The position numbers were made by a program, and so were the translations under genes. From the NCBI GenBank assembly GCA_900543515.1, contig UQRW01000001.1, forward strand, positions 1 to 64,000: a DNA stretch of 64,000 nucleotides, read 5' to 3'. Positions 1-8,618 of this stretch are shown in pieces (position 1 is the first letter of the stretch; each line of letters opens with the position of its first letter). Source of the stretch: an uncultured Collinsella sp. (GTDB lineage Bacteria; Actinomycetota; Coriobacteriia; Coriobacteriales; Coriobacteriaceae). The notes below the pieces were generated by a model. That model ran no database searches, was not told where the DNA came from, and worked only from the letters and a program-made list of their open reading frames with translations.

Positions 1-44
1 TTGAACGTCAGATTGCCGCTTAGGGGCGTTTGCAGCGTCGAGCC

Positions 45-71
45 GTTACGCGGTTCGTAGAACCGCGTAAC
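45..71. repeat. 12-bp perfect hairpin downstream of queA
   Basis: Arms 45-56 and 60-71 are perfectly complementary around a 3-nt loop, and the right arm touches the queA stop codon. No T-run follows on the minus strand, so it is either a non-canonical terminator or a 3' stabilising hairpin. Confidence 0.5.
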
Positions 72-1288
72 TAACAAATGAGCATCGCGTCGCCAAAGCT
101 GAAGAAGCGGTAGCGCTCCTCGATGGCGGCAGCGTAGGCATCCATGATCTGGTCGCGGGAGGCAAGCGCGCTCACGAGCATCATGAGCGTAGAGCGCGGC
201 ACGTGGAAGTTCGTGATCAGCGCGTCGACCACGTGATAGGTCGAGCCAGGCATGAGGTAGAGCTGCGTCGTAGCGTTCTCGCGCACCACGATGTCACCGC
301 GGCCGAGCGTATCGGCCCCGTCCTCACGCCCCTCAAAATAGCGCGCCGTCACGGCCGGATCGGACACCGGCGCATCGGCGTCAAACGCGCTCTCGAGCGA
401 GCGCACCGCCGTGGTACCGACAGCGATCACACGATGGCCCTCGGCCTTCGCCTTATGCACGGCGTCGACAACTCCCTGCGACACGTGGTAGCGCTCGGTG
501 TGCATCACATGCTGCGTAGGGTCGTCCTCCTCCACCAGGCGGAAAGTATCGATGCCCACCTCGAGCTCGACGGCGGCAAACTTCGCGCCCTTGGCCTCGA
601 TAGCGGCCATAAGCTCGGGGGTAAAGTGCAGACCCGCCGTAGGAGCAGCAGCCGAGTGCTCCTCCTTCATGGCGTAGACGGTCTGGTACTTCTCGGGATC
701 GCCCTCGTAATCGGTAATGTAGGGCGGCAGCGGCACGTGGCCGGCAGCATGGATGGCCTCGTCGAGCGTGCGCGGCTCGCCGGCAGCATTGCAACCGGCC
801 GGCTCAAAGCGCACCAGGCGGCCGCCACGGCTGTCGGTGACAAAGTCGACGACCTCGGCCGTCAGCACCACGGGCGCGCCCTCGGGCGCATGGGCGCCAC
901 CGGCGCGATACTCAATCTGAGCACCGGGCTTCAGACGCTTGCCCGGCTTGACCAGACACTCCCAAACATGGCCCAGCGGGTCAACATCCTCGCGGCGCTT
1001 GAGCAGCAGCGTCTCGACCACGCCACCCGAGCCGGCTTTGCGACCGATCAGGCGGGCCGGCATCACGCGCGTCTTGTTGATGACGAGCACATCGCCCGGC
1101 TCGATATAGTCGATGATGTCGCGGAAGATGCGGTGCTCAACGGTGCCGCCGTGCTCCAGCGGCGTTCCCGCCTGGGAGCCCTTGCGATCCACCACCAGCA
1201 GACGGCAGGAGTCGCGCGGCTCGGCAGGAGCCTGGGCAATCAGTTCCTCGGGAAGGTTGTAGTCAAAATCATCGGTACGCATAGACAC
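71..1288 (-). CDS. queA: S-adenosylmethionine:tRNA ribosyltransferase-isomerase QueA
   Basis: Transfers and isomerises the ribosyl group of SAM onto 7-aminomethyl-7-deazaguanine in tRNA to give epoxyqueuosine, the penultimate step of queuosine synthesis (family knowledge). The 405-residue product opens with the family-typical DFDYNLPEELIAQ segment and carries the AAPTAGLHFT motif and the C-terminal NFHVPRSTLMMLVSA motif. It is somewhat longer than the usual 340-360 residues, with extra loops in the middle (around residues 165-190 and 300-325). The best start is GTG at 1288, with AAGGAG 8 nt upstream. An ATG two codons later is possible. It lies 64 nt downstream of queH on the same strand with no terminator between them, so the two probably form an operon for the last two queuosine steps. 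Confidence 0.95.
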   Translation of the reverse strand: MSMRTDDFDYNLPEELIAQAPAEPRDSCRLLVVDRKGSQAGTPLEHGGTVEHRIFRDIIDYIEPGDVLVINKTRVMPARLIGRKAGSGGVVETLLLKRREDVDPLGHVWECLVKPGKRLKPGAQIEYRAGGAHAPEGAPVVLTAEVVDFVTDSRGGRLVRFEPAGCNAAGEPRTLDEAIHAAGHVPLPPYITDYEGDPEKYQTVYAMKEEHSAAAPTAGLHFTPELMAAIEAKGAKFAAVELEVGIDTFRLVEEDDPTQHVMHTERYHVSQGVVDAVHKAKAEGHRVIAVGTTAVRSLESAFDADAPVSDPAVTARYFEGREDGADTLGRGDIVVRENATTQLYLMPGSTYHVVDALITNFHVPRSTLMMLVSALASRDQIMDAYAAAIEERYRFFSFGDAMLIC

Positions 1289-1352
1289 GTCGGATACTCC
1301 TTATATAGTTAAAGTCCGCTCTACATCCTAGCAGGCTGACATCCCAAAAGAA

Positions 1353-1928
1353 CTACTTTTTGGACGCTTTGCGCTCGTCGCGGATGCGGGCGCGGTCCAT
1401 GGCCGCCTCGACAGCCGAGAAGCGGCAACCGCAATAATTCTGTCGATACATGCCCAGCTCGCGCGAACGACGCGTGGCCTCGGGATAATACGGGCGAAAA
1501 TCGCGAATCACCGGTGTAAGCCCGCGGGCGGCAGCCAGACGCTCCAACACATCATTGCAGGTTTCGAACAGCTGATACGGCGAAACGGCGAGCGTCGTGC
1601 CCACATATTCAAACCCGTGCTCCTGGGCCACACGGCATGTCTCGGCCAGACGCAGGGCATAGCACGCGCGACAGCGACGGGGCCGATCGGCGCCCAGCGG
1701 CGCCACGCCGGTCTCCCAGCGCTCGCGGTCCTCCCCTGCCTCGATAAGCTCGATGCCGCCGTCGGCACACCACCGGCGCAGCTCGTCCAGGCGGCGCTGC
1801 CATTCATCGCGCGGCTGAATATTGGGGTTGGTCCAACAAATCGTGGGTTCAAACTCCTCCTCGCGCAGCAGACGGACCGGCTCAAGCGAGCACGGCGCAC
1901 AGCACGCATGCAGCAGCAGCGGCTTCAT
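1353..1928 (-). CDS. queH: epoxyqueuosine reductase QueH (DUF208)
   Basis: Reduces epoxyqueuosine to queuosine in tRNA. QueH is the iron-sulfur, cobalamin-independent alternative to QueG (family knowledge). The product has the vicinal cysteine pair at residues 9-10 (LLLHACCAPC), a CRAC segment near residue 103, and the YCGC motif near the C-terminus, matching the family's cluster and active-site cysteines. I chose ATG 1928 because GAGAGGAG lies 6 nt upstream. ATG 1934 would abut the ribosome-binding site. About 191 residues, normal for the family. Its 5' end lies next to a 30-bp perfect palindrome (1948-2023). It is followed by queA, the preceding step of the pathway. Confidence 0.92.
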   Translation of the reverse strand: MKPLLLHACCAPCSLEPVRLLREEEFEPTICWTNPNIQPRDEWQRRLDELRRWCADGGIELIEAGEDRERWETGVAPLGADRPRRCRACYALRLAETCRVAQEHGFEYVGTTLAVSPYQLFETCNDVLERLAAARGLTPVIRDFRPYYPEATRRSRELGMYRQNYCGCRFSAVEAAMDRARIRDERKASKK

Positions 1929-1947
1929 CAACATCTCCTCTCCCACA

Positions 1948-2023
1948 ATGATTTTTCTGGGACGGGGATTAAAAAATTATTGCGTACCTAATGATTTTTT
2001 AATCCCCGTCCCAGAAAAATCAT
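1948..2023. repeat. long perfect intergenic palindrome carrying GGGACGGGG
   Basis: Arms 1948-1977 and 1994-2023 are perfectly complementary over 30 bp around a 16-nt loop. Each arm contains GGGACGGGG or its complement, flanked by A/T runs. It lies between the queH start and the stop of the DUF3267 gene, both minus strand, so it may terminate the upstream gene. It shares its core with the element at 4903-5011. Confidence 0.85.
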
Positions 2024-2033
2024 CCCAAAAAGA

Positions 2034-2603
2034 CTACCTTGCGAAAAAGCGCACGCCAAAGGACGTGTCCTCGCAGGCGACAATGCGGCGGTCGCGCAGA
2101 ATGGTCCGCACGTAATACCAGTCGCCCACACAGCCCGACAAGTGCAGACCAGCCGCCAAGTAGCACAGCAGCGGATAGCCCGAGAGCGCAAACCCTAGGG
2201 CAAACGCCGCCGTCACAACAACCGTCGGCGCCAGGCAAACTGCCACGTACCGCCGGCGCGAATACACCACGCCCTCGGCGCAGGCGTAAATCATGCATGT
2301 CTCGAGGTTCGCCCCAAAGGTCACGCGCGCACCGGCAGGCGCAAACAGCTTAAAGAACACCGCATGCACCAGCTCGTGTACGGCAAACGACGCCATCGAA
2401 ACCGCAGCCAAGCCGACTGTCCAGCCCATGACCGCCGTCAAGCCACCCGCGTCAGCCGCATCCAGGTCCGCGGGTCCACCCAGCAGCATGAACACCGGCA
2501 CCAGGCACACGGCAAATGCGCCGAGCACGGCCATCCCCCACACAAAGCAGGCGTGCAGATAATCCTCGTCCTCAAACGCATGTATGTTGGAAATCTCATT
2601 CAT
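2034..2603 (-). CDS. DUF3267 family membrane zincin-like protein
   Basis: 189-residue integral membrane protein with about four hydrophobic segments (near residues 20-42, 60-75, 125-145 and 148-165) and an HExxH zinc-peptidase motif, HELVH, at residues 76-80. That combination is typical of DUF3267 membrane proteins, which are predicted metalloproteases of unknown substrate. A second conserved element is the CLAPTVVVTAAFALGFALSG stretch. The ribosome-binding site is weak. The gene is monocistronic: it is divergent from the MetRS-like gene and its stop lies 11 nt from the 1948-2023 palindrome. Proteolytic activity is inferred only from the motif. Confidence 0.75.
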   Translation of the reverse strand: MNEISNIHAFEDEDYLHACFVWGMAVLGAFAVCLVPVFMLLGGPADLDAADAGGLTAVMGWTVGLAAVSMASFAVHELVHAVFFKLFAPAGARVTFGANLETCMIYACAEGVVYSRRRYVAVCLAPTVVVTAAFALGFALSGYPLLCYLAAGLHLSGCVGDWYYVRTILRDRRIVACEDTSFGVRFFAR

Positions 2604-2735
2604 AGCATCTTAGGATAGCGCCCCTGCCACGTACCCGCCCGCATGTGCGATAATGTCGAACGATATGCACGAATTGACCACCGCGTCGCCAGGCCTTGCG
2701 CCCGGCTGCGCCCTCACCATATGCGAAGGAGTCCC

Positions 2736-4886
2736 ATGGCATCTAGATACTCCATGAACGACCGTCCCAGCTGGCCTCGCCGCGCCATCGTTACCGCCGG
2801 CGAGCCCTACGGCAACAAGGGCCTTCACTTTGGCCACGTTGGCGGCGTCTTTGTCCCGGCCGACTTCTTCGCCCGCTTCCTGCGCGACCGTCTGGGCCGC
2901 GAGAACGTTATCTTCACCTCGGGCACCGACTGCTACGGCTCGCCCATCATGGAGAGCTACCGCAAGCTCAAGGAGAACGAAGGCTACGACAAGTCCATTA
3001 GCGAGTACGTCGAGTCCAACCACTCCCGCCAAGCAGCGACCCTCAACAACTACAACATCAGCTGCGACATCTACGGCGGCTCGGGCCTTGAGCCGGCGGC
3101 CCAGATCCACAACGAGGTGACCGCCGAGATTATCGAGCGCCTGCACGAGCAGGGCACCATCTCCAAGCGCTCTACCCTGCAGTTCTACGACGCCAAGGCC
3201 GGCACGTTCCTCAACGGTCGCCAGGTCATCGGCCGCTGCCCCATCCAAGGTTGCAAGTCCGAGAAGGCCTATGCCGACGAGTGCGACCTGGGTCACCAGT
3301 TTGAGCCCGAAGAGCTCATCGCGCCCAAGAGCCAGCTCACCGGCGAGGTGCCCGAGCTGCGCCCGGTCGACAACCTCTACTTCGACCTGCCCGCCTACCT
3401 CGACTTTATGAAGACCTACACCGCCAAGCTTGCCCAGAACCCGCAGGTTCGCTCCGTAGTCTCCAAGACCATGGAGGAGTGGCTGCTGCCGGCTCAGCTC
3501 TACATTCAGAACAAGTTCCGCGAAGCCTTCGACGCCGTCGAGGACCAGCTCCCCGAGCACACCGTGCTGGAGCCCGAGGGCAACAAGAGCAGCTTTACCG
3601 TCACCTTCCCCAGCTGGAAGGAGCGCGACGACGCCCACGCAGTGCTCGCCAACGGCGGTGTGCGCTTCCGCAGCGGCAAGGCGCTCGTGCCCTTCCGCAT
3701 CACCGGCAACATCGACTGGGGCGTTCCGGTGCCCGAGGTCGACGGCGTGAACGACGTCACCTGCTGGTGCTGGCCCGAGAGCCTGTGGGCGCCCATCAGC
3801 TACACCCGCACCGTGCTCGCACGCGATGCCAAGGCCGCCGGCGTGACCGAGGGCGTCGCCGCCCAGGATGCCGCCCTCATGGGCGAGCCCGCCGCCGATT
3901 CCACGCAGGTCCCCGCGCCCACCTACCAGCACAGCTCACTCGACTGGCGCGACTGGTGGTGCTCTGACGACGCTCAGATCTACCAGTTCATCGGCCAGGA
4001 CAACATCTACTTCTACTGCATCGCGCAGACCGCCATGTGGGAGGCCCTGGGTTGGGACCTTACGCAGAGCACCGTCAGCGCCTGCTACCACCTGCTCTAC
4101 ATGGGCAAAAAGGCAAGCTCGTCCTCGCAGACGCCTCCCCCGCCGGCAGACGACCTGCTCAACCACTACACCTGCGAGCAGATGCGCGCGCATTGGCTGT
4201 CGCTCGGCCTGTCCGAGAAGCCGGTGAGCTTTAGCCCCAAGGCATACGACACCCGCGTGACCGGCAAGGACAAGGACGGCAACGAGGTGCGCGCCTGCGA
4301 CGACAAGCGCGTCATCGATCCAGCCCTTAAGGAGAGCGCCCTTTTGACCGGCGTCTTCAACCGCCTGGCCCGCAGCTGCTTCTACGGCGTCGCCGTCAAG
4401 GAGGGCGACGAGAGCCCCTATCGCAATGGCTGCATCCCCGCCGGTGCCGCCTCCGACACCGTGGTCGAGGCTGCCCAGCAGGCAGCTCTCGCCTTTGAGC
4501 AGGCCATGTACAAGTTCGAGACGCACCGCGCGCTCGCCGTGTGCGACGACTACCTGCGCGCCGCCAACAAGCGCTGGAGCGACGCCTCCAAGGCCGCCAA
4601 CAAGCTCGAGGGCGAGCCGGCAAACACCGCCATGACGCAGGCCCTGGTCGACGCCTTTACCGAGCTGCGCGTGGCGACCGTGCTCATGCACGGTATTGTG
4701 CCGACCGGCTGCGAGCTCATCTGCGAGTACTTCGACGTCTATCCGGTCGCCTTCTTTAGCTGGGATAACATCTTTGCCTCCACGGACGAGTTTGTGGAGA
4801 GCCTGGGCGAGAAGCCCGGCGAGCACCGCGTAAAGCCGCTGCCCCCGCGCTTCGACTTCTTCAGCAAGCACGAGAGCCAGTACTAG
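2736..4886 (+). CDS. methionyl-tRNA synthetase-like class I synthetase with degenerate KMSKS
   Basis: 716-residue class I synthetase of the MetRS type. HIGH is present as HFGH (residues 31-34). A zinc knuckle has C168, C173, C183 and H187. The segment PKSQLTGEVPELRPVDNLYF matches the MetRS connective domain, followed by TGNIDWGVPVP. Where KMSKS is expected, the sequence reads KASSS (459-463) followed by a proline run, so the second lysine is missing. The C-terminal half resembles the anticodon-binding helix bundle, and there is no EMAP/Trbp111 tail. Start ATG 2736 has AAGGAG 4 nt upstream; the frame is open further upstream to 2643, without a good ribosome-binding site. It could be the housekeeping MetRS of this lineage or a paralogue. 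metG is not assigned because of the motif loss. Confidence 0.8.
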   Translation: MASRYSMNDRPSWPRRAIVTAGEPYGNKGLHFGHVGGVFVPADFFARFLRDRLGRENVIFTSGTDCYGSPIMESYRKLKENEGYDKSISEYVESNHSRQAATLNNYNISCDIYGGSGLEPAAQIHNEVTAEIIERLHEQGTISKRSTLQFYDAKAGTFLNGRQVIGRCPIQGCKSEKAYADECDLGHQFEPEELIAPKSQLTGEVPELRPVDNLYFDLPAYLDFMKTYTAKLAQNPQVRSVVSKTMEEWLLPAQLYIQNKFREAFDAVEDQLPEHTVLEPEGNKSSFTVTFPSWKERDDAHAVLANGGVRFRSGKALVPFRITGNIDWGVPVPEVDGVNDVTCWCWPESLWAPISYTRTVLARDAKAAGVTEGVAAQDAALMGEPAADSTQVPAPTYQHSSLDWRDWWCSDDAQIYQFIGQDNIYFYCIAQTAMWEALGWDLTQSTVSACYHLLYMGKKASSSSQTPPPPADDLLNHYTCEQMRAHWLSLGLSEKPVSFSPKAYDTRVTGKDKDGNEVRACDDKRVIDPALKESALLTGVFNRLARSCFYGVAVKEGDESPYRNGCIPAGAASDTVVEAAQQAALAFEQAMYKFETHRALAVCDDYLRAANKRWSDASKAANKLEGEPANTAMTQALVDAFTELRVATVLMHGIVPTGCELICEYFDVYPVAFFSWDNIFASTDEFVESLGEKPGEHRVKPLPPRFDFFSKHESQY

Positions 4887-4902
4887 GCCAACGCCAAGGC
4901 AG

Positions 4903-5011
4903 AGTAGTCAATTTGGGACGGGGCTATTTTAGCTACCCCGTCCCAAATTTAACTGCAACGCCTGCCGATACGGACGGGTAGCTAAAATAGCCCCGTCCCA
5001 AATTGACTACT
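4903..5011. repeat. nested long palindrome carrying GGGACGGGG
   Basis: Outer arms 4903-4938 and 4976-5011 are perfectly complementary over 36 bp. Inside the left half a second palindrome (about 4910-4949) pairs the GGGACGGGG core with its own complement, so two mutually exclusive folds are possible. It sits between two plus-strand genes and ends 27 nt before the methyltransferase start codon. Confidence 0.85.
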
Positions 5012-5037
5012 TTTAATGGAATGGGAAGGAAAGACGG

Positions 5038-6141
5038 ATGTCCAAGCCGCGTCGTCGTAAGCAGAAAAAGCAGGTTAAGCCCGAGCTCAAGCTCAGGCAG
5101 TTTGCCGCTACCGAGCTTTCCGACCAGCTTGCCGCCCTTCCCTGCGCCGCCGACCTGCCGCGCTTTATGGTCGACACGGTCGCCGGCGCCTATGCACCCG
5201 CCGATGCTCAGCTCATGATCGAAGGCTTTGGCGCCGCGGCGACACGCCCAGTCACACTGCGCGCCAACACCCTCAAGGCGACCGCCGAAGACATCGCCGC
5301 CGCACTCGACGAGGCCGGTATCGCGCACCGCGCCGTCGCATGGTACCAGGATGCCTTCATCCTGCCCGAGGCCCAGGTTTCCGATCTATGGGACCTCGAC
5401 ATCTACCGCGACGGCAAGATCTATCTGCAGAGCCTGTCATCCATGATGCCGCCGTTGGTCCTGGGCGCCCAGGCAGGCGAGGACATCTTGGACATGTGCG
5501 CGGCCCCCGGTGGCAAGACGACGCAGATCGCCGCCCTCACCCAGGGCCAGGCACACCTCACGGCCTGCGAGATGAGCATTCCCCGCGCCGAAAAGCTCGA
5601 AGCCAACCTCCACCGCCAAGGCGCAAAATACGTGCCCGTCATGCGCATCGACGCACGCGAGCTCGACGAGTTCTTCCGCTTTGACCGTATCCTGCTCGAC
5701 GCCCCCTGCACCGGCACGGGCACCGTCATCAGCGGCAACGAGAAGAGTCTGCGCGGCCTCACCGAGCAGTTGCTCGGCAAGTGCGCCCGCTCGCAGCGCG
5801 CGCTTCTGGACCGCGCCATGGGAGCCCTCAAACCGGGCGGCACGCTCGTCTATTCGACTTGTTCGATCTTGCCGCAGGAAAACGAGGACGCCCTGCAAGA
5901 GGCCCTCGACAAGCACATGGACTGCGAGCTTATCCCCCTCGATGGCACGCCGAGCGAAAGCGAAACGCGCCGTGCTCAGGAAGCTGGCGAAGAGCCGCGC
6001 GTCGAGAGCAACGCCCTCACCGTGGCCATCGCCGCCGGCCACGTCTCGTCCGTCGCCAACGGTATGCCCGGCACGCTGACCATTCCGCCCAGCCGCGACT
6101 TTGAGGGCTTCTATATCGCCCTGATCCGAAAACGCAGCTAG
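5038..6141 (+). CDS. RsmB/RsmF (NOL1/NOP2/Sun) family RNA m5C methyltransferase
   Basis: SAM-dependent cytosine-C5 methyltransferase, most likely acting on 16S rRNA. The 367-residue product has a basic N-terminus (MSKPRRRKQKK), a pre-methyltransferase region, the SAM-binding motif MCAAPGGKTT, the catalytic DAPCTGTGT motif with its conserved cysteine, and the second catalytic-cysteine motif STCSILPQENE. The C-terminus lacks the extra PUA-type domain of long RsmF proteins. ATG 5038 has GGAAGGA 7 nt upstream. The leader contains the 4903-5011 palindrome. It converges with the small membrane-protein gene at 6166. The exact target base (RsmB versus RsmF) cannot be told from sequence alone. Confidence 0.9.
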   Translation: MSKPRRRKQKKQVKPELKLRQFAATELSDQLAALPCAADLPRFMVDTVAGAYAPADAQLMIEGFGAAATRPVTLRANTLKATAEDIAAALDEAGIAHRAVAWYQDAFILPEAQVSDLWDLDIYRDGKIYLQSLSSMMPPLVLGAQAGEDILDMCAAPGGKTTQIAALTQGQAHLTACEMSIPRAEKLEANLHRQGAKYVPVMRIDARELDEFFRFDRILLDAPCTGTGTVISGNEKSLRGLTEQLLGKCARSQRALLDRAMGALKPGGTLVYSTCSILPQENEDALQEALDKHMDCELIPLDGTPSESETRRAQEAGEEPRVESNALTVAIAAGHVSSVANGMPGTLTIPPSRDFEGFYIALIRKRS

Positions 6142-6179
6142 CGCACGGATTCAAAACTCAACAAGCTATCTCCGTGCGC
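6141..6179. terminator. hairpin between convergent genes
   Basis: GCGCACGGA at 6141-6149 pairs with TCCGTGCGC at 6171-6179 between the stop of the plus-strand methyltransferase and the end of the minus-strand small gene. No clear T-run is present, so termination is plausible but unproven. Confidence 0.4.
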
Positions 6180-6336
6180 GCTTGTCCTGCTGGTCATGGT
6201 GCTGCTTAAGTGCCTCGCGTTCCTTGCGCTCGGCTCTTTTGCCCTTAATGGCCGTGACCACCAAGTAGATGACCGCGGCGGCAACGATTGCGCCCACACA
6301 CAGGCCAATCGAGCCCAACATTGCTGTGAATTCCAT
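6166..6336 (-). CDS. small single-pass membrane protein (56 aa)
   Basis: Unrecognised 56-residue protein. An N-terminal hydrophobic helix (about residues 6-29, with GLCVGAIVAAAVIYLVV) is followed by a highly charged Lys/Arg/Glu/Gln tail (KRAERKEREALKQHH), giving an N-out, C-in single-pass topology by the positive-inside rule. The start ATG at 6336 has AGAGAGGTGA 6 nt upstream, which is good support for such a short frame. It converges with the methyltransferase gene. Function is unknown. Confidence 0.65.
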   Translation of the reverse strand: MEFTAMLGSIGLCVGAIVAAAVIYLVVTAIKGKRAERKEREALKQHHDQQDKRARR

Positions 6337-6527
6337 TCCGCGTCACCTCTCTTTTAAACGGGACATTCAAGATAGCACCTCAATACCCGCCACCACAGCT
6401 CCTTCACGTTCGCCGGCCCTTCGGTCTAACGGATGGCGCGGCGGGGAAAAATCAACTCGTCAAACGATTTAGCAAGCACAACGCTGCCGGCACCTTGCCG
6501 GCCACCATCGCATAGAATCGAGGATCC

Positions 6528-7619
6528 ATGGATACCCTCAACGACCTAAACGAGCGCGTCGACGCCTTTGTCGGCACCAGCTCCTTCGATATGCCTGCCG
6601 CGCCAGACAACCAAGCCCCCATCGATGTTCCCGCCGAGGTTCACGAGGACATCGTCGCCTCGGTCGATTTTTCCGAGGTCGAGCTCGCAGACGAGTTCAC
6701 CGAGCCCCAGGTAGCCGTGACCCCCAACGGACTGCTTCCCATGGAGCCGCTGCCCATCGACGGGCGTCTGCGCAAGGCGGCCCTCCGCATGCCCGATGAG
6801 ATTGAGGAGGCCAGCGGCTTTACGCTCTTCGGTCGTCGTATCAAGTCGCTTATCTACACCACCGACGTGGCGGTCATCCGCAACTCCAACGCCGATGCCG
6901 TCTTTGCCGTTTACCCCTTCACGCCTCAGCCGGCCATTACGCAGGCGCTGTTGACCGTCGCCGAGTGCCCGGTCTTTGTAGGCGTGGGCGGCGGAACTAC
7001 GACCGGTAAGCGCTCCGTACAGATGGCAGCCGTCTCCGAGATGCAGGGCGCGGCGGGCTGCGTGGTCAACTCCCCCGCCACTGCCGAGATGGTCGAGCAC
7101 ATCACCAACATCGCCGACATCCCCGTCATCGCCACGGTCGTACGTTGCGACGATGATGCGCATGCCAAAGTGCGCGCCGGAGCCAAGATCCTCAACATCG
7201 CCGCCGGCAAGAACACGCCCCAGGTCCTGCGCGAGCTGCGCGAGCACTATCCCAACCTGCCGCTCATCGCACCGGGCGGCAAGACGCCCGAGAGCATCCG
7301 CGAGACCATCGCCGCCGGTGCCAACGCCATCATTTGGACGCCGCCTTCGGCCCAACAGCTGCAGACCGACATGATGCAGCGCTACCGCAAGATGAAGGAA
7401 GACGCCACGCCCGTCATCTCGCACGACGATGTGCCCATTATCGACCAGGTCGCCGCCGCCGAGGTCAGCCAGGTCGAGAACATGAATCCCGACGTGCCGA
7501 TCCCCGACGAAGTCATCGAGCGCGTCGCTTCGATCCACGATCATATCGAGGAGCGTCGCGCCAACCGTGGACTCAAGCCCTCGCTGCACGGCTTCTTCTT
7601 CCGCGGAAAGAAACGCTAA
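6528..7619 (+). CDS. TIM-barrel-like protein of unknown function
   Basis: 363 residues. An acidic, probably disordered N-terminus (residues 1-75) precedes a (beta/alpha)8-like core with repeating strand-helix units: DAVFAVYPFTPQPAITQALL, CPVFVGVGGGTTTGKRSV, IPVIATVVRC, AKILNIAAGKNTPQVLREL, PLIAPGGKTPESIRETIAAG, ANAIIWTPPS. The late phosphate-binding-style loops (IAPGGKTPESI) recall KDPG aldolase and indole-glycerol-phosphate synthase folds, but no catalytic lysine signature could be fixed. A basic C-terminus (FFFRGKKR) follows. ATG 6528 has GAGG just upstream, and a strong terminator follows at 7630. No pathway neighbour helps. The enzyme class is left open. Confidence 0.6.
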   Translation: MDTLNDLNERVDAFVGTSSFDMPAAPDNQAPIDVPAEVHEDIVASVDFSEVELADEFTEPQVAVTPNGLLPMEPLPIDGRLRKAALRMPDEIEEASGFTLFGRRIKSLIYTTDVAVIRNSNADAVFAVYPFTPQPAITQALLTVAECPVFVGVGGGTTTGKRSVQMAAVSEMQGAAGCVVNSPATAEMVEHITNIADIPVIATVVRCDDDAHAKVRAGAKILNIAAGKNTPQVLRELREHYPNLPLIAPGGKTPESIRETIAAGANAIIWTPPSAQQLQTDMMQRYRKMKEDATPVISHDDVPIIDQVAAAEVSQVENMNPDVPIPDEVIERVASIHDHIEERRANRGLKPSLHGFFFRGKKR

Positions 7620-7629
7620 CCGCAACAGC

Positions 7630-7666
7630 AAGGCCCGCCCCGCAAACAACGGGACGGGCCTTTTTC
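7630..7666 (+). terminator. Rho-independent terminator after the TIM-barrel gene
   Basis: AAGGCCCGCCCCG at 7630-7642 pairs with CGGGACGGGCCTT (7650-7662), with one mismatch, followed by a T-run. It ends the gene stopping at 7619. Confidence 0.85.
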
Positions 7667-7727
7667 TGTTATCAAATGTCAGGAGGAACAAAAGCAGCCG
7701 TTAAAACCGTCAGCCAGCTCACAAACG

Positions 7728-8618
7728 CTAATCCACGCGCTTATCGCCCATAAAGAAGAGCGCCACCGTACCAGGTCCGGTGTGCGAACCGATCAGAGCA
7801 CCGATATTGTTGATCTCAATCTTGCCTTTGAGCTGCGGAACTTGTTCCTCAATCAGCGCCGCAACGGCCTCGGCATCCTCACGGCACGCCGAATGGGACA
7901 AGACGCACTTACCCGAATAATCCGCACCGTCCTGCACGTGTGCCATCATGGTCTTAGCCATCTCGGAAATCGCGCGCTTTTTGGTGCGAATCTTCTCACG
8001 TGGCGACAGCCCACCTTCGCAATCGACCGTCATAAGCGGGCAAATCTTAAGCGCCGTGCCGATGATCGCGCTCGCGGCTGAAATGCGACCGCCGCGCAGG
8101 TAGCTCGACAGATCGGTCGAGAAGAACCAGTGGTGAAGGTTGAGTTTATGCTCCTCAATCCAAGCGGCCGTCTCGTCGAGCGAAGCGCCGCTATCGCGCA
8201 CGTCGGCGGCATATTCCAGCAATAGGCCAAAGCCCGAAGACGCCGCCAGCGAATCGATGACGCGCACCTTGCCGCCCTGAGGATAGCGATCCGCGAGCAT
8301 CTGTGCCGCAACGCAGGCCGATCCATACGTGCCCGAAATACCCGACGACAACGCCAGGTGCAGCACGTCTTTACCCTCGGCAACAAACGGCTCCCAAAAC
8401 TCCTCGTACTCACCCACGCTCACCTGAGACGTCTTGGGCATGGCGCCCGCGGCAATCTGAGCAAAAAACTCGTCCGGCGTAATCGACTGATACAGATCGT
8501 CCGTATAGACAACATCGTCGATCTCGTAATGAAAACACACGACAGGGATATTGCGCGACGCAAAGAACTCACGGGTTCGGTCGGCGGCGGATTCACAGGT
8601 CAGGACAAAATCACTCAT
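7728..8618 (-). CDS. DegV family fatty-acid-binding protein (FakB-like)
   Basis: 296-residue DegV-fold protein. Family members bind a fatty acid and, as FakB, present it to the kinase FakA for phospholipid synthesis (family knowledge). Family marks are the N-terminal strand FVLTCESAADRTREFF, the PKTSQVSVGEYEEFW segment, LALSSGISGTYGSA for the fatty-acid carboxylate pocket, the helical GGRISAASAIIGTALKICPL stretch, and the C-terminal GSHTGPGTVALFF. Length is normal. ATG 8618 has AAGGAG 6 nt upstream. No fakA lies nearby. It is monocistronic and divergent from fbp. Confidence 0.9.
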   Translation of the reverse strand: MSDFVLTCESAADRTREFFASRNIPVVCFHYEIDDVVYTDDLYQSITPDEFFAQIAAGAMPKTSQVSVGEYEEFWEPFVAEGKDVLHLALSSGISGTYGSACVAAQMLADRYPQGGKVRVIDSLAASSGFGLLLEYAADVRDSGASLDETAAWIEEHKLNLHHWFFSTDLSSYLRGGRISAASAIIGTALKICPLMTVDCEGGLSPREKIRTKKRAISEMAKTMMAHVQDGADYSGKCVLSHSACREDAEAVAALIEEQVPQLKGKIEINNIGALIGSHTGPGTVALFFMGDKRVD

